This document shows, piece after piece, positions 16,664 to 23,847 of a stretch of 39,344 nucleotides of DNA. Made by a program: the position numbers and the translations under genes. The DNA comes from Pseudomonadota bacterium (GTDB taxonomy: Bacteria > Pseudomonadota > Alphaproteobacteria > Sphingomonadales > Sphingomonadaceae), in NCBI GenBank assembly GCA_023418595.1, contig JAEZZI010000031.1, positions 1 to 39,344 of the forward strand. Direction: 5' to 3'. Under the pieces are notes generated by a model. The model made no database searches and was not told where the DNA came from. It saw only the letters and a list, made by a program, of their open reading frames with translations. Positions within the stretch are counted from its first letter, which is position 1. Each line of letters begins with the position of its first letter.

Positions 16664-16702
16664 GAAGCCGAACCTAACGGCCCGGTGCCCAATCCGCAAA
16701 AT

Positions 16703-17329
16703 TCACCCCAGCCGCACCGGCGCATCGCCCGGGCGCCACGGCGGCACGCGCAGCATCGCGCGTTCGAACAGCGCGGAGCCGATATGGCGGTCCAGCCATG
16801 CCCGCACGCGCGGCAATGCCTGCGCCTCCCACCAGATCCGGTCGGTTGCGGCGAACTGGCGCACAAAGGGAAAGATCGCAATGTCGGTCAGCCCCGCCGC
16901 ATCGCCGCACAGATTCTCTGCGTTTGCCAGCCGCGCCTCCAGCCCGCCCAGCCACGCCAGTCCGCTGCCACGATGTTCGACCGGATCGCTGCCATGCCGA
17001 TCGGGATATTTGTAGCGGTCGAGATGATGTTTGAACGTCGCGTCGCAATCGGCGATCCGCGCGGCATCATCCCGCGCCAGCCAGCCGGGCGGATCGGCCT
17101 GCGCCAGCGCCCAGCGCATCACGTCCAGGCTTTCGTCGATCACGGCGCCGTCGCCCCGCACCAGAACCGGCACCGTCCCCTTGGGCGACGCCGCCAGCAT
17201 CTCGGCTGGCTTGTCGCGGAGCAGCACCTCACGCAATTCGACCTCGACGCCGCTCGCAATCAGCGCCATCCGCGCGCGCATCGCATAGGGGCAGCGGCGA
17301 AAGCTGTAGAGGATGGGCAATTCGCTCAT
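16703..17329 (-). CDS. Glutathione S-transferase family protein
   Basis: A 208-residue protein with an N-terminal thioredoxin-like domain (LPILYSFRRCPYAMRARMAL) and a helical C-terminal domain. The CPYAMRARMAL start with a possible redox Cys, KGTVPVLV with its cis-proline, and DESLDVMRWAL with the Glu-Ser pair that binds the glutathione gamma-glutamyl group support the family. The Cys-Pro-Tyr motif points to omega- or beta-like GSTs with thiol-transferase activity. It is not the maleylacetoacetate isomerase, which has an SSCSWR-type site. Its ATG overlaps the stop codon of the App1-like gene by four bases, so the two are coupled. Confidence 0.92.
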   Translation of the reverse strand: MSELPILYSFRRCPYAMRARMALIASGVEVELREVLLRDKPAEMLAASPKGTVPVLVRGDGAVIDESLDVMRWALAQADPPGWLARDDAARIADCDATFKHHLDRYKYPDRHGSDPVEHRGSGLAWLGGLEARLANAENLCGDAAGLTDIAIFPFVRQFAATDRIWWEAQALPRVRAWLDRHIGSALFERAMLRVPPWRPGDAPVRLG

Positions 17330-18423
17330 GCCGCCGCCACCGCGCCAGCCGCCTCGTGTGGATCGTCCATCTCCAGTGCCGAAAATGCCGCAACCGCATC
17401 GCCCAGCCCGGTCCCGCAATAGGTCGGCACCCCCGCCGCCTCGATCTGGGCCAACAGCGCGCCTTCGGGGCCGGCACGGCAACTTCCGTCCACGTCGCGG
17501 ATGAACACCGCCGCCACCCGCCCCGGAAAGTCCGCCACCGCCTGGGCATAGATGGCGACATCGGCCTGGCCATTGTCGCCGATCAGCACGAAGCGCAAAT
17601 CGGGATAGAAAGCGAGCACCCCCTCGATCGCTTCCAATTTGTGTGCGGCGTGGCCGGTTGAAATGAACTTGGTCCGGTCGATCCCGTAATCCTTCAGGAA
17701 CATCGGCCCGTGCGGGATGTGATTCAATTCCATGAACTCGGTCAGAAACCCATAGAGATTCCACGGCGAGGAAGAGACATAGAAGAACGGCCGCTTCGGC
17801 GCGGCATGATCGACGGCGATCGTGCGATACAGCGTCGATGCCCCCGGCACCGCCAGCCGGTCGCCGGGTTGCTCGACCAGCACCCGCCGCCAGTTCTTCA
17901 GGAAATTGGTCGCCCCCGTTTCGATCACCGTATCGTCAATGTCGGAGATGACGCCGTAGGGATGGTCCTCCCCAGGTGCCAGAACCGGCAACTCGACATC
18001 GGATTTCTGCATCTCGCGATCGGGCGTCGACAGGGTTGCCGATTCCCAGGCGGTATGCGGCGGCAGGGGGGTGTCGATCGCCAGATCGAAATCGAAATAG
18101 CCCTCGCCATCGGTGCGGACGGTCACGTCATGTCCGTATCCGACCAGCCGCACCGCAATGTTGGGCAGTTCGCGGCTGTTGTAGATCGCCACCATCGCCC
18201 GGAACCGCGCCCATTTCCGCGCGGCGTCGAGCGGCTCCTGATAGCGCACGATCCGCCCCCTGACCCTGAGCCGCGTGGCATTGCGATAGCCGGCATAGGC
18301 CAGCATCCGCACCTTGCCGGCATAGCCTGACGGTCCGGAAACCCGATGCGCCGCACGCTCCCCCCAGCGATCGAACGCGGCGACGATGCGGTGCAGGCGG
18401 CGGGGGGCAGGCGTATCGGTCAA
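17326..18423 (-). CDS. App1-like phosphatidate phosphatase (DUF2183)
   Basis: A 365-residue protein whose C-terminal half matches the App1 catalytic domain of the HAD superfamily. The catalytic signature DxDxT is visible in ISDIDDTVIET near residue 160, followed by PFFYVSSSPWNLY and FVLIGDNGQADVAIY. The yeast relative App1 is a Mg-dependent phosphatidate phosphatase; the bacterial substrate is unproven. The N-terminal half is a beta-rich region (VRGRIVRY, DVTVRTDGEGYFDFDL). No signal peptide is seen, so it is probably cytoplasmic or membrane-associated. The four-base overlap with the glutathione S-transferase gene indicates one operon. Confidence 0.9.
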   Translation of the reverse strand: MTDTPAPRRLHRIVAAFDRWGERAAHRVSGPSGYAGKVRMLAYAGYRNATRLRVRGRIVRYQEPLDAARKWARFRAMVAIYNSRELPNIAVRLVGYGHDVTVRTDGEGYFDFDLAIDTPLPPHTAWESATLSTPDREMQKSDVELPVLAPGEDHPYGVISDIDDTVIETGATNFLKNWRRVLVEQPGDRLAVPGASTLYRTIAVDHAAPKRPFFYVSSSPWNLYGFLTEFMELNHIPHGPMFLKDYGIDRTKFISTGHAAHKLEAIEGVLAFYPDLRFVLIGDNGQADVAIYAQAVADFPGRVAAVFIRDVDGSCRAGPEGALLAQIEAAGVPTYCGTGLGDAVAAFSALEMDDPHEAAGAVAAA

Positions 18424-18490
18424 TTCGGCTCCTCAAGATGGTCGCCTACACAGCACGCTCACGGCTCCACATCCACCCCCTTGCCCATAA

Positions 18491-18506
18491 AGAATGTTGC
18501 CATTCT
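18491..18506. promoter_or_regulatory. Dyad upstream of the endolysin gene
   Basis: AGAATGTTGCCATTCT pairs AGAATG with CATTCT around a four-base loop, 62 bases before the endolysin ATG. It is flanked by A-rich and T-rich runs (AAAG ... TTCTTT), which make it resemble either an operator or a short hairpin. There is no other dyad in this 145-base gap. Confidence 0.4.
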
Positions 18507-18568
18507 GTTCTTTCCGCTTTCCTACATCGAACCGTTCTGGTTATCTTCTTCTTTTCGGGGAGCATCCT

Positions 18569-19111
18569 ATGTTAGCCATCGACCGACTCATCGAGGAGGT
18601 TATCGACCGCGAGGGCGGCTATGTGAATCACGCTGCCGATCGCGGCGGACCGACCAACTGGGGCATTACTCAAACGGTTGCCCGCCAGCACGGTTTCGCA
18701 GGCGACATGCGCGTATTTCCGCGCCACGAGGCCGTCGCCATCTATCGGCGTCTCTATTGGTTACGCCCGGCATTCGACCGCGTCGCACAGCGTGCGCCTG
18801 ATCTCGCGGCGGAGATGTTCGACACCGGCGTCAACATGGGTCCGGCGATCGCCGCGACCTTCCTCCAGCGCGCCCTGAACGCGCTCAACCGCGGCGCAAC
18901 CGATTATCCCGACATGCGCGTCGATGGTGCGATCGGCCCGGTCACGCTTGCTGCACTGGACGCTTTCCTCGCCACCCGCGGCGCGAGTGGAGAAACCGTA
19001 TTGGTTAAGGCGATCGATGCGCTTCAGGGCGAACGCTATGTCCGCCTCGCCGAACAGCGTCCCGCGAACGAGGCCTTTCTCTACGGCTGGTTGGCCCACC
19101 GGATCGGCTGA
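18569..19111 (+). CDS. GH108-type endolysin (N-acetylmuramidase)
   Basis: A 180-residue muramidase of glycoside hydrolase family 108, which cuts the MurNAc-GlcNAc bond of peptidoglycan. The catalytic Glu15 sits in REGGYVNHAADRGGPTNWGI, the family signature. A peptidoglycan-binding-like C-terminal part follows (VDGAIGPVTLAALDA). There is no signal peptide, so release depends on a holin. ATG 18569 is chosen because GGGGAGC stands ahead of it; the open frame upstream is not needed. Phages and gene transfer agents carry this enzyme; the holin is 56 bases downstream on the same strand. Confidence 0.93.
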   Translation: MLAIDRLIEEVIDREGGYVNHAADRGGPTNWGITQTVARQHGFAGDMRVFPRHEAVAIYRRLYWLRPAFDRVAQRAPDLAAEMFDTGVNMGPAIAATFLQRALNALNRGATDYPDMRVDGAIGPVTLAALDAFLATRGASGETVLVKAIDALQGERYVRLAEQRPANEAFLYGWLAHRIG

Positions 19112-19167
19112 CCACCTCGTCAGAATGTCGACTTTGCCAGTTTGTTCAGCAATGGAGCTTGCGAAAA

Positions 19168-19581
19168 ATGAGCATCATCACCGGCCTGATCGGCCCCCTC
19201 GCCCAGTTGATCGACAAGATCATTCCCGATCCCAAGGCGCGCGACGCCGCCAAGCTCGAATTGCTGAAGCTGGAGGGCAGCCAGGAAATGGAAGCCACCC
19301 GCACGCAACTGACCGCGATCGTCGCGGAGGCCAATTCGACCGATCCCTGGACCAGCCGTGCGCGCCCCAGCTTCCTCTATGTCATGTATGCGCTGGTGCT
19401 GTGGTCGATCCCGATGGGCCTGATCGGCGCGGTCCAGCCCAGCATGGCGGAGGGGATCGCGCGGTTCATGACCGCCTATCTGCGCGGCTTGCCAGAGGAA
19501 CTCTATGCGCTCTTCGGCACCGGCTATCTCGGCTATACTGCCGCGCGCACCTGGGGGAAGATGAAGGGCGTGGAGAAATAG
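19168..19581 (+). CDS. GTA-type three-helix holin
   Basis: A 137-residue protein of the holin family found with gene transfer agents (GTA_holin_3TM type). The N-terminal amphipathic part (ITGLIGPLAQLIDKIIPDPKA) leads to a charged helix (AAKLELLKLEG), then RARPSFLYVMYALVLW and two hydrophobic segments, and the family ending FGTGYLGYTAARTWGKMKG. It forms pores that let the endolysin reach the wall. ATG 19168 has GGAGC nine bases ahead; the three codons upstream begin with TTG. It is paired with the preceding endolysin. No capsid, tail or terminase gene is in the window. Confidence 0.92.
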   Translation: MSIITGLIGPLAQLIDKIIPDPKARDAAKLELLKLEGSQEMEATRTQLTAIVAEANSTDPWTSRARPSFLYVMYALVLWSIPMGLIGAVQPSMAEGIARFMTAYLRGLPEELYALFGTGYLGYTAARTWGKMKGVEK

Positions 19582-19599
19582 CGCGCTTCGGTTTCCTCC

Positions 19600-19694
19600 G
19601 TCATTCCCGCGAAGGCCGGAATCCATAACCCACGCACCATCGATCAAATCGTTCGCGTCGGGAATATGGATCCCCGCCTGCGCGGGTATGACGG
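19600..19694. repeat. Palindromic repeat pair, GTCATTCCCGCGAAGG type
   Basis: The left unit GTCATTCCCGCGAAGGCCGG and a right unit ending in GCGGGTATGAC form an inverted pair around about 50 bases. The unit is a common dispersed repeat in sphingomonads. It separates the lysis cassette from hslV. Confidence 0.7.
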
Positions 19695-19751
19695 AATGGT
19701 TTGGGAAGCCCAACCTTGCCTCTCCCCCTACCCCGCCCCCATATGGCGGCG

Positions 19752-20306
19752 ATGAGCGAGAAAACCCCCGTCTGGCACGGCACCACCATCCTTTCCGTCC
19801 GCCTGAATGGCCGCGTCGTCATCGCCGGGGACGGCCAGGTGTCGATGGGTCAGACCGTTATGAAGCCCAACGCCAAGAAGGTGCGCCCTCTCGCAGGTGG
19901 CGACGTGATCGCTGGCTTTGCGGGCGCGACCGCCGATGCCTTCACCCTGTTCGAGCGGCTGGAGGCGAAGCTGGAACGCCATCAGGGCCAGTTGCTGCGC
20001 GCCTGCGTCGAACTGGCCAAGGACTGGCGCACCGACAAATATCTCCGCAATCTGGAGGCGATGCTGATCGTCGCGGACAAGAATGTGACGTTGGTGGTAA
20101 CCGGCAATGGCGACGTGCTCGAACCCGAAGCCGGGATTGCCGCGATCGGATCGGGGGGCAATTACGCGCTGGCCGCCGCGCGCGCGCTGGTCGAATATGA
20201 GGGCAATGCCGAGACGATCTGCCGCAAGGCGATGAAGATCGCCGCCGACGTCTGCGTCTATACCAACGAGAACCTGACCGTCGAAAGCCTGGAGAGCGTC
20301 GCCTGA
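19752..20306 (+). CDS. hslV: ATP-dependent protease peptidase subunit HslV
   Basis: A 184-residue N-terminal threonine protease that forms the core of the HslVU (ClpYQ) proteasome-like complex. The sequence MSEKTPVWHG ends a ten-residue propeptide, and the mature enzyme would begin at Thr11 (TTILSVRLNGRVVIAGDGQV). Lys and Ser/Gly residues expected around the active site are present (MKPNAKKVRPL, GSGGNYALAAARAL). The start used is ATG 19752; ATG 19743 would add three residues. Unusually, the partner hslU is not immediately downstream: a FAD oxidoreductase gene lies between them. Confidence 0.97.
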   Translation: MSEKTPVWHGTTILSVRLNGRVVIAGDGQVSMGQTVMKPNAKKVRPLAGGDVIAGFAGATADAFTLFERLEAKLERHQGQLLRACVELAKDWRTDKYLRNLEAMLIVADKNVTLVVTGNGDVLEPEAGIAAIGSGGNYALAAARALVEYEGNAETICRKAMKIAADVCVYTNENLTVESLESVA

Positions 20307-20337
20307 TTTTATCGCCGCCTGCCCCACCGACCCTGTC

Positions 20338-20416
20338 GCGCTTCCGCGCAGGCGGGAGCCCAGGACGGTGAGCGCCATTGTTGACAACCCTGGACTCCCG
20401 CCTTCGCGGGAGCACG
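20338..20416. repeat. Paired palindromic repeat between hslV and the oxidoreductase
   Basis: Two inverted copies of the CGGGAGCCCAGG unit (also at 1836-1863 and 5338-5417) surround a short centre. The right-hand copy reads straight into the 5' end of the following open frame, so an ATG at 20368 would be repeat-encoded. Confidence 0.75.
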
Positions 20417-20421
20417 GCGCC

Positions 20422-21531
20422 TTGTCGAGCAGCCGCCGCACCCTGCTGCGCACCGCGCCACTCGCCGCGACCGGTCTGCTCCTCCCTGGCTGCGCGGCGA
20501 CGATGGCCGGCATCCCACGTCGCAGCCCCTGCCCGCCGCGCGTAAACGTCGCCGCCAACCGGGTTATCCGCACGGTCGCAGGCCTGCGACCCTATCGCGC
20601 CTCCGGCTTCGTGGTCCGCGCCGAGGCGTTCGGGGCCAAGCGGCTGATCCACAATTACGGTCATGGCGGCGCGGGGATCACGCTGAGCTGGGGCACCAGT
20701 CGCCTTGCCACCCATCTCGGCCTGCCCGGCATCTCCGGGCCGGTCGCGGTGATCGGCGCAGGCGCGGTCGGCCTCGCCACCGCACGGCTGGCGCAAGAAG
20801 CGGGCTTTGCCGTCACCCTCTATGCACGGGCGCTGCCGCCGCACACCACGTCGAACATCGCGGGGGGCCAGATCGTCCCTACCGGTCATTTCAACGAGGA
20901 CGCGGTCACTCCCGAATGGCAAGCGCAGTATCGCGCGGCAATGGATTACAGCTGGCGACGCTTTCAGATCATGGTCGGCGACGACTATGGCGTCCATTGG
21001 GTGCCGACCTGGCAAACCGGCCCGATCCGCCACGATGGTGATGAAGCCTGGCTGCTCGCCTATCAGCCCGCACTGGCGCAGTTCGCGGAAGGGCAACATC
21101 CGTTCGGGAGCGGCACCATGCGCCGGTTCGACACCATGTATGTGGAAACGGGCCGCTATCTGTCCCGCATGATCGCCGATTTCCAGCGTGCAGGGGGAAG
21201 CATCGTGGTGCGCGATTTCGCAGAGCCCGCCGACCTTGCCGTGCTGCCCGAGGCCGCAATCTTCAACTGCACCGGGCTCGGCAGCCATCAATTGTTTGGC
21301 GACACCGAACTCACCCCCATTCGCGGCCAGCTTGCGGTCCTCTTGCCCCAGCCCGAGATCGATTACGCCTATGCGGTGCGCGAGGGTTATATGTTCCCGC
21401 GCGCCGACGGAATCGTGCTCGGCGGCACCTGGGAACGCGGCGAGTGGGATGCGACCCCGCAGCCATCCGACATCGACGGCATCGTCCGCAGCCATGCGCG
21501 CGTCGCTGCGAGCTGGCGCTGCCCGGCTTGA
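20422..21531 (+). CDS. Tat-exported FAD-dependent oxidoreductase (DAO family), predicted lipoprotein
   Basis: About 369 residues from a TTG at 20422. The start is uncertain: ATG 20368 would add 18 residues encoded by the repeat. The N-terminus has a twin-arginine signal (SSRRTLLRTAPLAATGLLLPGC) with a lipobox Cys, here written as SRRTLL...LLLPGC, so the protein should cross folded and be lipid-anchored in the periplasm. The FAD-binding Rossmann motif GxGxxG is in VAVIGAGAVGLATARLAQEA. The end, ADGIVLGGTWERGEW and SHARVAASW, matches D-amino-acid oxidase-like proteins. The substrate is unknown. It lies between hslV and hslU on the same strand, 63 bases ahead of hslU. Confidence 0.82.
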   Translation: MSSSRRTLLRTAPLAATGLLLPGCAATMAGIPRRSPCPPRVNVAANRVIRTVAGLRPYRASGFVVRAEAFGAKRLIHNYGHGGAGITLSWGTSRLATHLGLPGISGPVAVIGAGAVGLATARLAQEAGFAVTLYARALPPHTTSNIAGGQIVPTGHFNEDAVTPEWQAQYRAAMDYSWRRFQIMVGDDYGVHWVPTWQTGPIRHDGDEAWLLAYQPALAQFAEGQHPFGSGTMRRFDTMYVETGRYLSRMIADFQRAGGSIVVRDFAEPADLAVLPEAAIFNCTGLGSHQLFGDTELTPIRGQLAVLLPQPEIDYAYAVREGYMFPRADGIVLGGTWERGEWDATPQPSDIDGIVRSHARVAASWRCPA

Positions 21532-21595
21532 ACCCGTGGCCCGCGGGGCCATCTTGGGCGCTACGAACCAGAACAGACGGACCCCATCTTCCATT

Positions 21596-22888
21596 ATGAA
21601 CGAAGCCCTTACCCCCAAGGCGATTGTCGCCGCATTGGACGCGCACATCATCGGCCAGAAGGAAGCCAAGCGCGCGGTCGCCGTGGCGATGCGCAACCGC
21701 TGGCGCCGCCAGAAGCTGGCGCCCGACCTGCGCGACGAGGTCAGCCCGAAAAACATCCTGATGATCGGCCCGACAGGGTGCGGCAAGACCGAGATCAGCC
21801 GTCGTCTGGCCAAGCTGGCCGACGCGCCGTTCATCAAGATCGAGGCGACCAAGTTCACCGAGGTCGGCTATGTCGGTCGCGACGTCGAACAGATCGCCCG
21901 CGACCTGGTCGAAGAAGCCGTCCGGCTGGAAAAGGAACGCCGCCGGCTGGCGGTGAAGGACAAGGCGGAAGCCGCGGCGATGACGCGCCTGCTCGACGCG
22001 CTGACCGGCAAGGATAGCTCGCAGGCGACGCGCGAAGCGTTCCGCCAGCGCCTGAACGACGGCCATCTCGACAATAGCGAGATCGAAATCGAGCTTGAGG
22101 CCGCGCCCTCGATGCCGTTCGAATTGCCGGGTGCGGGCGCGCAGATGATCAATCTGGGCGAGATGATGAAGGGGCTGGGCGGACCGCGCCTCCAGCGCCG
22201 CAAGCTGAACGTCCATGCCGCCTGGGCCAAGCTGGTCGAGGAAGAAGCCGACAAACGGCTCGACCAGGACGAGGTCAGCCGCTCCGCGCTGGCCGATGCC
22301 GAAGCGAACGGCATCGTGTTTCTCGACGAGATCGACAAGATCGCGGTCAGCGACGTGCGCGGCGGCAGCGTCAGCCGCGAGGGCGTTCAGCGTGACCTGC
22401 TGCCGCTGATCGAGGGCACCACGATTTCGACCAAATACGGGCCGATGAAGACCGACCACATCCTGTTCATCGCCAGCGGCGCGTTCCACGTCGCGAAGCC
22501 CAGCGATCTGCTTCCCGAACTCCAGGGCCGCCTGCCGATCCGCGTCGAATTGAAGGCGCTGACCGAGGAGGATTTCATCGCGATCCTGTCGGACACCAAG
22601 GCGTCGTTGCCGCAGCAATACAAGGCGCTGATCGAAACCGAAGGCGTCACCATCGACTTCACCGACGACGGGATCCGGGCGATCGCCCGCATCGCCGCAG
22701 AAGTGAATGCGGAGGTCGAGAATATCGGCGCACGGCGGTTGCAGACGGTGATGGAAAAGCTGCTCGAGGAGGTCAGCTTCGATGCCGAGGATCGCGGCGG
22801 CCAGACGCTGACGGTGGATGCCGCCTATGTCGAAAAGCAGTTGAGCGAAGTCGCGCGGAACACCGATCTCAGCCGGTACGTGCTGTAA
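21596..22888 (+). CDS. hslU: ATP-dependent protease ATPase subunit HslU
   Basis: A 430-residue AAA+ unfoldase that feeds substrates into HslV. The Walker A is GPTGCGKT (residues 58-65), the pore motif GYVGRD follows, and Walker B is GIVFLDEIDKI. The intermediate I domain spans about residues 110-240. The C-terminal DLSRYVL, which docks into HslV, is intact. ATG 21596 (MNEALTPKAIVAALD) gives the usual length. The open frame runs far upstream through the oxidoreductase gene in another frame and is not coding there. Confidence 0.98.
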   Translation: MNEALTPKAIVAALDAHIIGQKEAKRAVAVAMRNRWRRQKLAPDLRDEVSPKNILMIGPTGCGKTEISRRLAKLADAPFIKIEATKFTEVGYVGRDVEQIARDLVEEAVRLEKERRRLAVKDKAEAAAMTRLLDALTGKDSSQATREAFRQRLNDGHLDNSEIEIELEAAPSMPFELPGAGAQMINLGEMMKGLGGPRLQRRKLNVHAAWAKLVEEEADKRLDQDEVSRSALADAEANGIVFLDEIDKIAVSDVRGGSVSREGVQRDLLPLIEGTTISTKYGPMKTDHILFIASGAFHVAKPSDLLPELQGRLPIRVELKALTEEDFIAILSDTKASLPQQYKALIETEGVTIDFTDDGIRAIARIAAEVNAEVENIGARRLQTVMEKLLEEVSFDAEDRGGQTLTVDAAYVEKQLSEVARNTDLSRYVL

Positions 22889-22907
22889 CCATCTCCCGCG
22901 TGCTCAC

Positions 22908-22958
22908 GCTGAGCGTGTCGAAGTGTGGCTTTCGCCACCCGGCTTCGACAGGCTCAGC
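22908..22958. repeat. Hairpin repeat downstream of hslU, CTTCGACAGGCTCAGC type
   Basis: GCTGAGCGTGTCGAAG (22908-22923) and CTTCGACAGGCTCAGC (22943-22958) are inverted copies differing at one position, with GTGG/CCAC completing the inner stem. No T run follows. It lies between the convergent hslU and lipoprotein genes and may act as a bidirectional end of transcripts. Confidence 0.75.
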
Positions 22959-22975
22959 CTGGGCGCAAGGATCAT

Positions 22976-23383
22976 TCAATCCCGGTCATAGGGCGTGAAA
23001 CTGCCGAACCGGCAATGGCCCGACGGAATGCTGCTTCCGCGATCGACCACCCGGAACCGGTCGGTGCGGCACAGCTGGTTGCCGAATATCTCTGTCACCA
23101 TCACCCCGTCGCGGCGCAGCCACGGGCATTCGCCCTCGGTTCGCGCCAGCCAGATGCGGCGCCCGCTTTCGCGGTACAGCACCACCCCGCCGCCGATGAT
23201 CTGCGGACCGTTGGTGCGATCGATCGGCATGCAGTCCTGGGCCGCGCCGGGCGAATATCCACCCAGCGCATCGGCCAGTTCGGCAGCGCGCGCGGCTTCC
23301 GCCTCGGCCATTTGTTCGGGTGTGGTCGTGCATCCGGCGACCAGCAAAGTTGCCGTAGCCGCCGCGATTGCGCTAGCGCGCAT
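22976..23383 (-). CDS. Small lipoprotein, paralogue of the next gene
   Basis: A 135-residue predicted lipoprotein of unknown function. The signal ends in the lipobox VAGC (Cys18). The mature part has an Ala/Glu-rich stretch, then IDRTNGPQIIGGGVVLYRESG, and ends CRFGSFTPYDRD. Four cysteines in the mature part are spaced as in the neighbour (C...C...C...C), which suggests two disulfides. It overlaps the end of the upstream paralogue by eleven bases. I do not recognise a named family with certainty; it resembles small sphingomonad lipoproteins of the DUF6491 kind. Confidence 0.85.
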   Translation of the reverse strand: MRASAIAAATATLLVAGCTTTPEQMAEAEAARAAELADALGGYSPGAAQDCMPIDRTNGPQIIGGGVVLYRESGRRIWLARTEGECPWLRRDGVMVTEIFGNQLCRTDRFRVVDRGSSIPSGHCRFGSFTPYDRD

Positions 23384-23792
23384 CGCGCTTCAGTTCGGTG
23401 AACTCGCCCAGGCTGCATGTACCCGAGAAGAATCCGCCAGACCGCGACCGAAGCTGGACGATATCGCCGGCGCAATAGGAGGAGCCGTTGACGCTTTTGA
23501 ACACCAGAATATCGTCCTGATTGCGCCCGCAACCCGGCCCGACATCGCTGCGATAGACATGGTTGCGCGACCGTTCGAACAGGATCGCGCCTTCGTAGAG
23601 CTTGGTCTGACGCACCTCGAACCGGGGCACGCAGCTGCTGGTGCGTCCGGTCGATTCAAATCCTTCGAGCGCTTCCGCCAGTCGCGCTTCCTCGCGCGCA
23701 GCTACACCGTCCTGCCGCGCCTGTTCGGCGGGAGACAGGGCGCAACCCGCCAGCATGGCTGCGGCGCTGGCGGCAATCATCAAACGTAACAT
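23373..23792 (-). CDS. Small lipoprotein, paralogue of the previous gene
   Basis: A 139-residue predicted lipoprotein with lipobox LAGC (Cys17). The mature part again has an Ala/Glu-rich start, a VRQTKLYEGAILFERSRN segment that lines up with the IGGGVVLYRESG part of its neighbour, and the ending GTCSLGEFTELKRDAR, which aligns with GHCRFGSFTPYDRD. An excellent ribosome site (GGAGG) precedes ATG 23792. The two genes are a tandem duplication that has diverged. No function is assigned. Confidence 0.88.
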   Translation of the reverse strand: MLRLMIAASAAAMLAGCALSPAEQARQDGVAAREEARLAEALEGFESTGRTSSCVPRFEVRQTKLYEGAILFERSRNHVYRSDVGPGCGRNQDDILVFKSVNGSSYCAGDIVQLRSRSGGFFSGTCSLGEFTELKRDAR

Positions 23793-23847
23793 GGCGACCT
23801 CCTTCGGGTGGCTCGCCCCCTGCATGACATGACGATGCTACACCCGT

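Noticed and set aside
16703..17329. Glutathione S-transferase as maleylacetoacetate isomerase of the tyrosine pathway
   Set aside because: The active-site start reads RRCPYAMRARMAL and lacks the SSCSWR-type motif of that enzyme, and the gene is 14 kb from hmgA in an operon with an App1-like phosphatase.
18569..19581. Endolysin and holin as part of a prophage in this window
   Set aside because: No capsid, tail, terminase, integrase or repressor gene is present, and the flanks are housekeeping genes.
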